A stretch of 64,000 nt of DNA from contig NC_089985.1 in assembly GCF_036417845.1 (NCBI RefSeq), positions 26,060,583 through 26,124,582 of the forward strand, written 5' to 3'. The notes below the pieces were generated by a model, which saw only the letters and a program-made list of their open reading frames with translations, did no database searches and was not told the DNA's origin. Every line of letters begins with the position of its first letter. Within the stretch, counting starts at the first letter, position 1. The stretch comes from Apteryx mantelli (lineage: Eukaryota; Chordata; Aves; Apterygiformes; Apterygidae). Positions 13,413 through 25,690 of this stretch are shown one piece after another. A program made the translations under genes and the position numbers.

Positions 13413-15599
13413 ATAATTTCTAAAGGTTACTATTCATTGTGAATGATACTCCAGTTGTTATTTATTACTGCAGGGAACTGCTCTTACATGGCAATGTCTG
13501 CTGAGAGTTGAGTTCATCACTGAGAAATATTTTCAATCATGATCCAGCCAGATTTTAAACCTGGGCCCCCAGAGGTAGAAAGAAAAGTGCCCTAAATTAT
13601 GACCCTAGCTAACTCTCTAAAATAGCATGGTGTATTTGCTGCCCACCTTTCTCTTTCATCCTTATCCCTCACTCTATTCCAGGACATCTTGTGGAAAAAG
13701 GAAAAGTTGTTTCCTCTAGAACTGGCTGTTTTTCTCCTTCCTGTATTTCCCCCACCCCTGCTCTGAAGTTAAATAGGAAAACATAAAGTATGCAGTATTT
13801 CTGCTGCAGAGTTAAATGTTGATGAAGATTAAGATACATTAAATGACTAAGGAAATTCATGGGACAGGAATAAAAACAAACAAAACCCAGAAAATTAAAA
13901 AATCTTCAAGTGCATGAATAGCTCTTTATCTTTCCGCCTTCCTGTATGGCTTCCAATAAAATGTTTCAGCATCTTGATACAAATGTTCCAGCTTCACTTA
14001 GTTGGGGACAAGGAAGTGCTGTACAGTAACTGTTACTGGGGGAAAAATGTTCTGTGCTATGTTGGTCTTGGATTTCCTCACAGTATTTTTGTTCCAGATG
14101 TTAAACTGTTATTTTTTCAGAAGCCTTGTTAAGTTGCCAGAACATTAGATTTTTCGAAGGATTTTCCGAACCCCAGCTGATTATCACAACATGCAAGAAT
14201 CCAAACTTGGTCTTGGCTTAGCAGCCCTGCAGCAGCTGCAAAAAGTATGTGTGAAGGCACAGGTTCACAGCACTATCATCGAATGCCCTTATACGGTAAA
14301 ACAGTGAGTGAGTGAATTCTATTTTGCTGCCTCGTATAACACTGGGATTCACGTCAGCCATTGAGTAACATGCGCTAAATTTCATTAACTCCCTAAAGCA
14401 GAAATACCGCCGCAGTGTGTTATGCGGTGTAGATGGTAGCAGAGCTCCCAAAAGAGCTGCAGCGCAACTTGAGGGTGGAAAAAATTACATTCCATCCGCC
14501 TCGATTCCAGCAAAGGGTAGCCTGTTCAGAGCTCAAGAGAGACACAGTCGGACCCCAGCATATTTTGTTTCTAAATATTATAGCCCTTTTTTAGCTCACA
14601 GTATGCAATGATGCTGGCAATACATGGCACAGATCACGTGTTACTGCTCAATTTAAATCAAATGCTGGATTCTCCCTGCCCCGTAGTTCCCTTTTTCACA
14701 GCAGTATCTCTGCCCCAGCACTCCTGTGACCCCACTGCTGAGGCTTTTCAGCCCTTTCATCTCATCTGTATGGAAATAGATGGAAAAATCTCCTGGGGTC
14801 TGGTTTGTCTACTGAGAGTGGATCAGTGTTGTCTCCCTGAAAGTCAATGGGAAACTTTTCTCTACAAAAGCAATAAATGTCTAAGCACCTTCTACGTTCT
14901 ACCTGCTCTTCTCTTTATCTGCCTAATTTTCATCTTTGTGCATTTACAGAGACTTATTGCTACAATATTTTTGCACTTAATGTATCTTCCCGAAACTTGC
15001 TGCAGCTCCCCTGCCGCCTCCATTTTTCTTTGAAGGGTTGTCAGCCCATATGAGCGGAAACCTGTGACTATCCCAGTATTAAAGACAGCGTGGAGCTCAA
15101 TGTGCTCAAATTCCTTTCCCTAACCACAACCCTCTTTTTAGAGGCAAAGTCTGCCAACCAAGTCAGGGCGCTTTGCTCTTCTGTGCCAAAGAAAGCTACT
15201 TATTTAGCCAAGCATATCTGCTTTACCTGGAAAAGGGCTGCTTAAGGTCTTCTCAGTAATGCTTGCCCTGTGGAATGCGAGTGATCCCAGGATTGCTATT
15301 GACTGCAGCAACATGGGGCTTCTAGGACACTGCAGAAATGGTAAACAGATTTAGTGTGCTATGTCCTGCTTTTAATAATCTCAGTTCTTGGGTCTGAGCC
15401 GGGTCAATAATAACCATTATGTTCTTTCCAGGGAATGATATGGAGTTAAAGCATATTATGTGATGCCTTGATTAAACTAACTGATTAAGGCAGTCCTTGT
15501 GCAGAGGACACTCAGCCTTGAAAAGCCTTTTGTGTGTGCTCACGACAGCCCACGCAGTTCCTGTACCTTTGTATTGAATGTAGTAATCTTTGTAGCCCT

Positions 15600-15725
15600 T
15601 CTGTGAAATAGGGAAATACTGTTATCCTTACTTGTACGGATGGGCTAGAGAAGCTAGAAGACTTGCTGAAGGTCACACAGGAGAGGAGTTTCAGGGCAGG
15701 TCCCACTGGGTTGCTGTCTGGCTAC
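15600..15725 (-). repeat. MIR-like SINE fragment
   Basis: Reading the + strand, GAAATAGGGAAATACTGTTA, then GACTTGCTGAAGGTCACACA and GTTTCAGGGCAGGTCC resemble the reverse complement of the MIR core and its flank. The copy is diverged and its ends are approximate. Confidence 0.5.
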
Positions 15726-18234
15726 TGAATCGTTCCACCTTCTTGAATGAGCAGCAGAGATGGGGGGCAGGATCTACTGAAAAGATGGGAAAGTAGGATG
15801 GCTCAGAGATGTCTGTAGTTGCGAATGGGATTTTCTTCTGTTGGGTACAAGGTGGGCTGTGGCTTGAGAAGTTGAGGTGGAAAGAGTATTTTGTACATAA
15901 AGGACAAAAGTGTAAACTGCATTCTGTTATAAACATTGATGTCTCAAGGAAAGGATTATGAAGAGCAAAGCCCAGGATGTAAGATATGAGCAAATGTGAT
16001 GGAGAAATCGGTGTAAAGCATACTTAGAATGAAAAGCTTTTCAAACCCCCATAGCTAAAGTTTGCAATGGAGACCCGAAGGGACCCTTCACTGTACCAAC
16101 ACTAGAGTGGGGCTGAGATGCTGGGAAGTGCTGTCAGTATCCTGGGAACAAATCCTCGTACTGACTAGGTGTTTTATTTCAGTATTCAGTGGACCACAGA
16201 AAAAGTCCCAAACATGATTAACGGTTGTTGTAGCAGAAAGGGAAGGCTCTGTGATTTATCCTTTTTGCTCTCACAATATGGGACTAATCCCAACAGTGCT
16301 TTTCCTCTTTTGTTTATTTTCTGTGCTATTTCATAAGGGATTTGCTCAAGTCTGTTCTTGTGTATTAAGATATCCACATATTGCGTACAGGAAACTCTTC
16401 CAAAGCAAAACCTGAAGCTTGTAGTGAAACTGGTCAATGAAGGCAGAAATTTGGCTGTAGACATATAAACAATCTTGTCTTTGTTGTGGCAGCAGTCCTA
16501 CTCAGGAACCGGGTCCAGTCCTCAACTGGGCTTTTGAGAGCAAGAAAGCAAATACAGAGATGCTTCAGGATGGCCATTTGCACTCTTCTGTGTCACTTCC
16601 TGTTATTTCAGTGGGACTCATGAATTAGACAGAGGTCTGTAAATATTTAAATGGACAGTGAAAGCTGGGCGCCACAGCAGTAGGTGTAGGATTAAGCCTA
16701 TCTTTTAATCAGTGTAACTCTTGATAAACTACCGCCATTAGTATCGTCCAAAGTCTCTTCCTTTTCCCATTTCACAACAAGAAAAAAGAAAAGTTCCTTA
16801 TTTGTACAAACTCTAATGGATTTCAGCAGTATTCTTTGAAAGGTGCCATTATTCTAATTAAGTGAAAATAACCACAGAAAAGTATCAGTTCTCAAAATCA
16901 AGATGTTACAGTTCAATTGTATTTCCAGACTCCAATGAGCTGTTGGAATGCATGCAGTTTAACTTTCCTCTATGATATAATAGTTTAAAAGAGATCAGGG
17001 TACATTTTACCATAGTGTCTAGCAATGTGAGTTTATTCAGACTTTTGGCAGACAGTTCTGCACACTCTAGCTAAAACTGTGAATCATCCATTGTTGGCTG
17101 ATTCTCCTCTAGTTGCTAAGAGATCTGTCAAGTGCATACTGAGGCTTAATTCTACATTTGCTCTAAGAAGGGCTAAATGTATTAAATTGGAACATGTCAC
17201 ATCCTTCCTAAACAAGCAATTAAGATGCTGCTATGAGTCTGTCTGATGAAGAGAAGAGAAGGGACTAGGAACAGCTGGAAGATTTAACATGGGTTAAGGC
17301 TGGTCTCCTCTGTCTGAGAACACTAGACTTATTGCATGTTGGATTTTCACAACTTGATGCATAGTGGAAATGGAAAGAGGAGGGAGGCATTAAAAAAATA
17401 GAATTTGCAAAATGACTTGTTTTTCAGTGTCCTTATATAAACCTCTTTAAATGATCTAATGCTATTTCACAAAGTGTAATTTTTAGTAATGGAAAGACAA
17501 TACGTCAGTGTTTCCCAAGCTGCTTTGCCCCCCACCCCCTCCCAAGTGAACTCTACCATTCATACTACTCCTCCCCTGTTATCCCATAGCTTGGAAGTGC
17601 TGCAATACGTATTGCAGATATTGTGTGGTTTTATTCAGTATTGTACCATTTTAATGTTCCTGTTTTCTAAGTACATGAGCAGAAATGGCAAGTAAGTGGT
17701 ACAGCAAGATATCCTTAACCATCTAGTCTGTCTTAAATAACTACAAGCTTTTTCAGGGAGACCTTTTACTACCCACAAAGAGAAAACTGATCCATTTGTC
17801 AGTAGTAAACCTAGTACGTCATCTGTTTCTGTGAGTATACTTTTGCCTGTGTGTGGATGTGTGGGAGCAATTTAAAAAATATTTAAAAGAAAAAAAGTTC
17901 CTTTATTCAAGATTTTAAGACTCACTTGTCCCTAAAATTATATTGTTTGCATTGGCATTAACCGCTGTCAGGAGAGAGTGCCTTAGTTTCCCACCCAGTT
18001 CTGTATCCCCTTCTTTCCTTTCAGTGAACAAGGAAGAAAAGTTGTTGAGTCACAGTTTGGCAGCCTGGTTTTTGTGGTGCATGGACTAGCAGCAGACTGG
18101 CGGGCTCAGCCTTTCTCCCGTCATCCTCTCCCCAGCCTCGCACTGTGCCCACTGCGTGGGTGGGGTCCTTTGCTGAGCACTGGACGTCCCTGAGCTTGGA
18201 AGACCAGCAGGGACAGTTGTGATAACTTGGTCTG

Positions 18235-18297
18235 ACTATCCATATAATGCAGGCCATAGGACTTCCCAGAGTTAAATCCAAAAGCATTCTGTCTAGA

Positions 18298-18300
<3 letters not shown>
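18235..18300 (+). repeat. Probable ancient repeat fragment next to A31
   Basis: GCAGGCCATAGGACTTCCCA then GAGTTAAATCCAAAAGCATT resembles a segment (CAGGCCATAGAACTTCC...AATTCCTG) common in reptile genomes. It suggests the adjoining A run grew inside an old repeat and is not a retrocopy tail. Family name not known to me. Confidence 0.35.

Positions 18301-18331
<31 letters not shown>
18301..18331 (+). repeat. A31 homopolymer
   Basis: Thirty-one uninterrupted A residues, the longest homopolymer in the window. I found no convincing target-site duplication flanking the tract. Confidence 0.95.
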
Positions 18332-18333
<2 letters not shown>

Positions 18334-20619
18334 AAAGCGCTTAATACAATCTTTGCTAAGTTATCTAAGTGCCTAATCATCATCTTTTTAAAAATAAAAG
18401 CAATAGCCCTGCATCTTTTTGATGTTATTGGCTTAGATTCAACTTATATATACTGCATTTCTTTAAAACTTGTTACTGAATTCCTCATGTCGGTCTTTGT
18501 ACACGATTGAAGGCCTTTTTAATCTTTTCTTTGATCAGCTACATGGATTGAGCTCTGTGAGTCCTGCTTTGATTGAGGTTTTGGAAATTGTGCCTTCCTC
18601 TTCATGGCTCCTCTGTGAGCCTTTCGTGCCTCTCTGACGTTGTCCATGTGTGACGGCCGTGGTATTTGAGAGCAGTTGTGACCATGCCACATTCTGATGG
18701 TTGAACTTCTCAGCTCCTGCGCAGTTTCCCTCGCTTGTACGTTTGAGGATCTCTCTTTGGTTCCAGAGCCACAATCAGAGCTTGTGCTCAGATGATGATC
18801 TTCTGTGCTTACTAAATTTACAAAAATAAATGCATGGCACATCCTCTAAACGTGGCCAGAAATCTTTGCTCCCAGCCATGCATGCTCAAAAGTGGCCATA
18901 CTGCAATGTGCACTGTTCGCTTGTGCCTGCTCTGTGATCTGCATCCTCTCTGCTTGGGACCTGTTTTATTCATTATTTAACATTCCTTCTGTCTTTTACC
19001 AGTGATGATTTTGTTCTCCCAGGCTCCATGTGTGGAACTTGAATAACATTATGCCAGTGGATTTCCATTTGAAACACACCTATTCAACAATGATTTTGAG
19101 ATATATATGAAAACATTTTATCATGTCTAATTTGCATTCCAGTGGCAAGTGCCCAGTCATATATGTCATAACCTGTTGCATCAAGACTATCACCCCTATT
19201 GACTGAAGTTACTCATTCATCCAAAACTATATCAAACTAGACAAGATTGATTTTCTATAAACACATGTACATTGGTAGTAACTATTTTAACTTCCTTCAA
19301 TTCCTTATTAATCCCCATCAGTCATTTTTGCAAAATTTCTTGGCATTCACATCAGCCTGTAAGGGATTATGAACACTCTCCAGAGCTCCTCTTTAGATGG
19401 TAATCACCCTGACCTGCTGTTTTAAAAATATTTTTTAGTAACTGTCGTTTAACATCCTCCTGTGTTACAGCTGGAAGGAAAATTACTCTCCAAAATGCAA
19501 TCTGAATATTTAACTGGCTTTTTCCTAAATGCAGAAATTCAGTGCGTTTACCTTTTTGGTGTGAATAATGGAAATTTTACCCTTTCTAATGAATCAATAC
19601 CATGTTCCTCATACAGAGAAGAAAAAAATGGGGGGGAAAAAAGGAGCCCTTCTGATTCTTGATTCCACTATGCTGAGGTCACTAGGTCCTCTTGTTTTTA
19701 TGAGTTCTCTTAATTTCTAATATATTACACTACAATTTACTTCTTTCTTTTTTTTTATTTCAGCTTTTATATCTGACTTAGTTTCCCCTCTGCACCAGTT
19801 AATTTATCCATTATATTTGATTCTTAATCTCCTGTAGTGCTTTCCTCATATGTGGCATGGGCTTTCTGGACATCTAGTGATGCAAATTTTCTGCTTAACA
19901 ATTTGACTCATAACTACTTCAGCTTTGTGAAACTAATGTTTTTTGAAAATTACTAGTTCTGTGTGTTCATTAAGTAACTGCTTTTGCCTATTAGGGACCC
20001 CTTTTTGTCTATGAAATTTGTCACTTTTTAGTGAATTTTAGCTTCACCACTTTATGTGCAATTGAAAGAGCATGGAGTATTATCTGTACTCTGAACAAAT
20101 TAATGTATCTTTATAAATTAATATCTGCTAACACGCATTAGGTTTTTCGGGAGCATCATCTTTCTGGTCATTGTAATGAGTGGTCTTGGGAGGAGAAGCC
20201 GTATTTCTCCCTTTAAGCTGAAGGGAGCATTGAACAGATTTGGTGCGTTTCAGTGTGCTGGAGACTTGTTTACTGTCGTCAACGTGTTACTCTGTTCAAG
20301 TGCAAGATGAACGTGGAACAGGCCCAACAGAATATCGGATTCTTTCTGTGCTGACTGTGCGGACTGTATGTGTTTCTGCATCTTTTTTCTTCACTGTTGT
20401 GTTAACTAGACTTACAACTCTTTTCGCCAGCCAAGAGGGGCAGGAGAACAGGCTTCCTGCCTTTCTGCTAGGGCGCTTACTGCTTGTGGGGCCTCAAAAG
20501 CATTCAGCAGTAGATAAACATACTGAGAAGTTTTTAAAAATACATTAACATCTATAAAGAATATAGCAATCATTATTTTTCCAAGTTTCCACTTCATTTC
20601 TTTGTGCACAGGCCTGTAA

Positions 20620-21060
20620 GCATGTGTGACGCGGCACGGCGGCCGGCACGCTGGGAGCTGGAGGGCAGCAGCGCAGCCAGCACCTGGCCCTGCGGGCAGA
20701 GCCGCGGCGCTCACCACCAGGGTTCTCGGGCACGGGGAAAGGAGGGTCGCACTTCAGCACCTCGTCTCATGTGGGCCTCCTAGGCATAACCCAGGGGTGC
20801 TGAGGAGCATCACTGGAGCAGTGAGGAGGTCTAAAACTATTTTCCTTGGGTAGCAGTGCATAGCTAGCACCTTTTAGGGTGTCTTCATTTTCTCCAGGGT
20901 GTTTGCGGGAGATGCACTGAGGCCTCGATTTGTGTAGGATGCTGTGGTCGAGCACAGGCAGGCATCCTCTGGCTCTCGCTGAACGGAAGTCGAGGCCCGG
21001 CCCTCCCCCAGGCCACCAGCAACCCTGCAGCCCGGCCACTCTCGCGGCTTCGCACCGGGG
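20620..21060. promoter_or_regulatory. CpG-rich patch in DDAH1 intron 1
   Basis: A sharp change from AT-rich to CpG-rich sequence (for example GTGACGCGGCACGGCGGCCG at 20627) in the middle of the intron. It could be an intragenic CpG island or an alternative first-exon region. No defined promoter motif or exon can be proven. Confidence 0.35.
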
Positions 21061-22602
21061 CAGAAAACAGCTGTGGAGGAAATAGTTGGTGCAGCTCTTC
21101 AGTGGCAGGACTGCACACGCTGGTTTTTGTTTAACTTTTCCGTGAATGACCCCCTCCAGCACAGAGCTTGCTTTTTATTTTGTAACCAGGTCCTGCAGGT
21201 ACCGGTGGGCTCTGGCATCCCCTTTTGTCTGGAAGCGCTGAGGTTACAAGCTGTCAAGTTAGTTCCACACCTCGGACGATTTCGATAGCATTTGATGAGG
21301 TAATAGTTTCCATTTTGTTATTATTTCAGAAGTTTCAATATTGCCCTTTATTTCTACATGGTGGTGAAGTTGTGTAGCACTATGTGGAGAAAGGAAAAGC
21401 CATTAGGCTGACCATAAAGTGCTATTGGAGTCTACTGTATCATCGACTCTTGGATATTGTTTCAGCAGATGCACTGATGACTCCCCCATGAGTCTGGAAA
21501 GGAGCTGCTCTCGCGCCGCGTCTGTCAGTCGGGCTGTTATTTGCTCTGGGGGTCCCGACTGCTCTGCAGCGATGCAGGGAGAGGTCTCAGCTGGGACCTG
21601 CCGCGGTGCTGTGCCTCCAGCGCATGTTTTGGCCGACGGTCTTGTGCGAGCGGGTGGGCAGGGCTGGGATGCACCCACACGTAAACGTCGGCACTGTCGC
21701 TGCTGCCCTTCAAGCCATTTGCGCTCGTGTGCGATAACACTGATGTGCGGCATCCTGAGGTACAGGAAGAGTAATTAGGGTATGTAGGTCATCAAATTCA
21801 ATTAACCCAATGCAATGTAGATATGAAGAGTTGTTACAGGATCTACTCCTTTTTCAAAGTAGTTTTTATTAAATAATACCTTAACTTAAGACCTTATTTC
21901 CAGGGTGCATTTAAAAGCCTGCAGAGATATATTTCCCTACTCAAAGTAACCATCTGCAAGACAAAGTAATAAGATACCTAAGAAGCTGCATCTCCTACAA
22001 AATGCACAATAAATGTAATTGTTAAGTAAGCGAAGAGGGAGACAGCTTACTTTGTAAAAGCACATCTCACATTAAAGAAACATGATTGGGTTAGAAATCT
22101 CACTTATAAAGTATCTTTGACTAAAAAAAATTTTAAGTAGAATCTTTCAAACAGTTACTTTTTACTTAGCTGTTATTTTCCTTTTCCACATTTTTCCCTG
22201 CCCACATACAATAAAAATAAGCTGATTGTTCTCCCTTTGTTTGAAGTTCATTTGTATTTTATGTTTGTACAAAGCAAAGATGTTTATACAGTAGCAAAAT
22301 ACAATGATAACTGAATTGTAGACATGTCAAGGAAATGTACTCTTTCTGAAAACTTAAAAGAACCTTGTTTTCACTGCGCTTTTTAGCTGAACACAATATA
22401 CAGCTATATTAAAACAACATGGTCTCGGGATTAGTAAAAGCTTATTTTGCAGGGAAGGGAACAAAACAAGGAACCAGACTGCACCTGTTAGTGCCCTTTA
22501 ACTGCTCCCTATTTTGTTCAAGGAGCACTCACATTGGCATTTAGACATTTGTTGTATAAAATGTAAAAGGATGTGTCAGGGAGAAATTGTGGCCCTGACT
22601 TC

Positions 22603-22619
22603 GGGGGGGGGGAGGGGGG
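22603..22619 (+). repeat. G-rich run (G10 A G6)
   Basis: Seventeen bases with a single A, in intron 1. Together with nearby GGG runs it could form a G-quadruplex on the sense strand. Confidence 0.9.
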
Positions 22620-24175
22620 CAGGATTTCATCCTCTGTCACTGAGTTTAGCTCCTGCGTTCAGGTTTGACTATCCTAATTCCCAGCCACAATTAAGTGCTC
22701 TCCTGAGAAGTTCATGTGGAATTATGCTGACGATTCTTGCAGGTGGTCAGAAAAACCCGGTATCCTGTGAGATTTGAAATGAGTTTGACTTGAATTCTAA
22801 TCTCAGTTTGGAGGTTTTAAACTTGAACAATACTCATCCATCGCTGAGTATTAAAAGTATTGGGTGTTGCTGTTTTGCATTTTTGTCAAAGTCTTTTAAA
22901 TACTCTCTCCTTGTACCTACATTGCAAAAATTGTTTGGGGGGTTGTGTAAATGGCAAAGCACTGAAACTCATACAGAGTTCAAGGTCATAAAATGCAAGG
23001 AGGCCTTAGAGGAGTTCCTTTGACTTGTACTTCATTAATATTTGTTGCATAGATCAGGGCTTTGTAGGTTAGAGCTTGCAGAGTTTGTGTGCCCTTTCTG
23101 TATGGGTGAAATATCTTTGCATGACAGTCAGATGGCTGTTTCCTTTTTCCAGGCATCTAGAGGTCTGCTTTAGAAGAGAAGAAATTCACAATTTTTCTAG
23201 ACTTTTAAGGAAATATTACCTATATTTGAAGTTTGCTCTTGATTACAGAGAAAGATGGGCACCTTTCACAGAAGTTCTAATGGCAAAGTTTTACTGGTAA
23301 CTTTGGAAATATTTGCTCTTATGCTTTTTCCTAGGGGCGAAGGATGTGGTTCTGCGTTTGCGATGGCTCGTTGCCCCTCTCTTAGGCCAATAGACTAAAT
23401 AAATACTGTCATTCAAGTTTAATCACCTGCAATTTCCTGTCATGTAATTCTCTGGTCTTTTAATTTTACTGAACCATCAATGAGAGAGTCCCAAGTCCTC
23501 TGAGACATTAGTGAAGAAAAGAGTGGGGAGGCATGGTGTAAATAAGCTGGTTTAAAATATGAGCTGTGTTTTGTTAATGTAATGTGGCCTGCATATAGCT
23601 GTTGATTTTTTTTTAACTAAATATTGCCTGTGAGTTAGCAGTTTAAAAATGCAAAAGGCCAGAAGTGAACTGTTACTGTATTTTTCCTGTTACTAAAGGT
23701 ACAGAATGGTTAGAGGAATTCTAATTCCCGACAAAGCAGCCAAAGGGGAGGCATGGTCCCTCTCGGGGTTTGCAGGGCTCGTAGCATGCCCCTTGGGAAA
23801 CCTCCAGGGGAAGAGAGGGCTCCTCTCCAGGCTCTGGCTCTCTGCTTCCAGTGCTGCCGGCAGCTCTGCAAACACTTGGTTAGTTTGCAAGAGGGAGGGC
23901 ACTACGTATACCAAAGCTTCTGCTGCTTAAAAATGTGTAATTATAGAGAGAATGCACTAACTGCTGTATTTTTTTTTTTTTTGTGTGGTCTGTATTTTAA
24001 TCCTTGCTGCTCTATTCACTTTTCCTCCTTATTACTATAAGCCTTAAATGGGAAGTCTGTGTGAAAGCAGTACTGGTAAAGCTGACTCTTTCTTTGTCAG
24101 TTTGAGTTCAAGGAGCAGTGGCCAGAGATGGAGAACTGCTCATGCACACTGCATATTTTCCTCTAAATCCTAAGA

Positions 24176-24205
24176 ATTAATTAAAACTTAATTAATTAAA
24201 ACTTG
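24176..24205 (+). repeat. Perfect 15-bp tandem duplication
   Basis: AATTAATTAAAACTT occurs twice with no gap (24176-24190 and 24191-24205), giving a short AT-rich tandem repeat. Confidence 0.95.
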
Positions 24206-24639
24206 TCAGTATTGTATTAGACCACTAATGATTATTTTCAGGTTGAAGTGTCATAGCTAGCACTGTGCTGGCCAATTTGTTCAATAGATGACTGCTAGTT
24301 TACTCATTTATATTGTGATAAAGCGATTTTGGCTGCTTAACTATTGGTATGTCTTCAAGGATTTAATCCCATTTTAGGTATATCACCAAATTGCCGTAAT
24401 CGTATTGGATGGCACTTTTCTTGCCAGGCAGTTGAACTTTACTGAGACTGGTTGGGGGAAAGAAAATGGTCCGACCTTACCTTTTCTGCCATTATAGCTG
24501 TTATATCCGTCTGGATGCTTCAGTCCACTCTTACAGGATGCATTAGCGTAGCTGAAATAAGACAGACAGGTCAACTTCTGTGGGAGCATGAATGAAGCCT
24601 ATTATTAGAGAAGGAAAATGCTGGATTAGCGTAAGCTCT

Positions 24640-25690
24640 GCATGCGGCGGCCGTCATTAGGAAATAACCGGGAGCAGCCGGCGGTTGCCAGTGCAAGGCC
24701 GGTTACTGAGCGCAAGTGATGTGGACGAACATGCATGAGGCAGCAATGTGCCCTTGTGGCCAAGAAGGCCAATGGTATCCTGGGGTGCATCAGGAAGAGT
24801 GTTGCCAGCAGGTCGAGGGAGGTGATCCTCCCCCTCTACTCAGCCCTGGTGAGGCCACATCTGGAGTACTGTGTCCAGTTCTGGGCTCCCCAGTACAAGA
24901 GGGATGTGGCACTACTGGAGCAAGTCCAGCCTAGGGCTACAACGATGATTAGGGGACTGGAGCATCTCTCTTATGAGGAAAGGCTGAGAGAGCTGGGCCT
25001 GTTTAGCCTGGAGAAGAGAAGGCTGAGAGGAGATCTTATCAATGTGTACAAGTATCTGAAGGGAGGGTGTCGAGAGGATGGAGCCAGACTCTTTTCAGTG
25101 GTGCCGAGTGACAGGACGCAAGGCAATGGGCACAAACTGAAACACAGACACTTCCATCTGAACATGAGGAAAAACTTTTTCACTGTGAGGGTGACAGAGC
25201 ACTGGACCAGGTTGCCCAGAGAGGTTGTGGAGTCTCCTTCTCTGGAGATATTCAAAACGCGCCTGGATGCAATCCTGTGCAATGTGCTCTAGGTGACCCT
25301 GCTGAGCAGGGGGGTTGGACTAGATGATCTCCAGAGGTCCCTTCCAACCTCAGTGATTCTGTGATTCTGTGAACTGTTCCTGTAGCTGCCCGTGGCGACG
25401 GTCGTCGTTCCCCCGGGGCCGGGCCGGCTCTCGGTGCTGCTGGACAAGTGTCCTCCAGAGCCGTGGCTTCTCCTCAGGGCCCTTTCGTCCCGTGGCAATG
25501 GGGACGCGATAGCGGTGGTGGGGTCCTGTCAGTGGCCCCCACCGGACACACTAGGTAAGGCTGGTCTTCCCCCCGGCGATCCTCCTGGAGCCGGTGTCCA
25601 AGGGTGCCCGGAGAGCCGGCGGGAGAGGCGCCCCAGCAGCTCACCGCCGGGGTAGCGACTGCTCCTGGCGCCCCGGGGGGGCCAGGCTGG
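24640..25690. promoter_or_regulatory. CpG-rich patch interrupted by CR1
   Basis: CpG-dense sequence lies on both sides of the CR1 copy: about 24640-24725 on the left and 25378-25690 on the right. By eye the right side has more than 20 CpG in 300 bp. A consensus donor, CTAGGTAAGG, is at 25551-25560. It may be a small CpG island split by the insertion, with possible promoter activity. Confidence 0.35.
24737..25372 (+). mobile_element. CR1 LINE, 5'-truncated, intact 3' end
   Basis: This is the 3' end of a chicken-repeat-1 non-LTR retrotransposon in the same orientation as DDAH1. The C-terminal part of its reverse transcriptase protein (ORF2) is open for about 185 codons and ends at its natural TAG at 25290-25292; recognisable blocks include [40 protein letters not shown] and [20 protein letters not shown]. 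The 3' UTR has the family signature GGACTAGATGATCTCCAGAG and ends in two copies of the octamer-like ATTCTGTG. Endonuclease and catalytic RT domains are absent, so the copy cannot move by itself. The lack of stops or frameshifts suggests a fairly recent insertion. CR1 elements end in short 3' repeats and usually lack clear target-site duplications, so the 5' boundary is set by loss of similarity. Confidence 0.95.
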
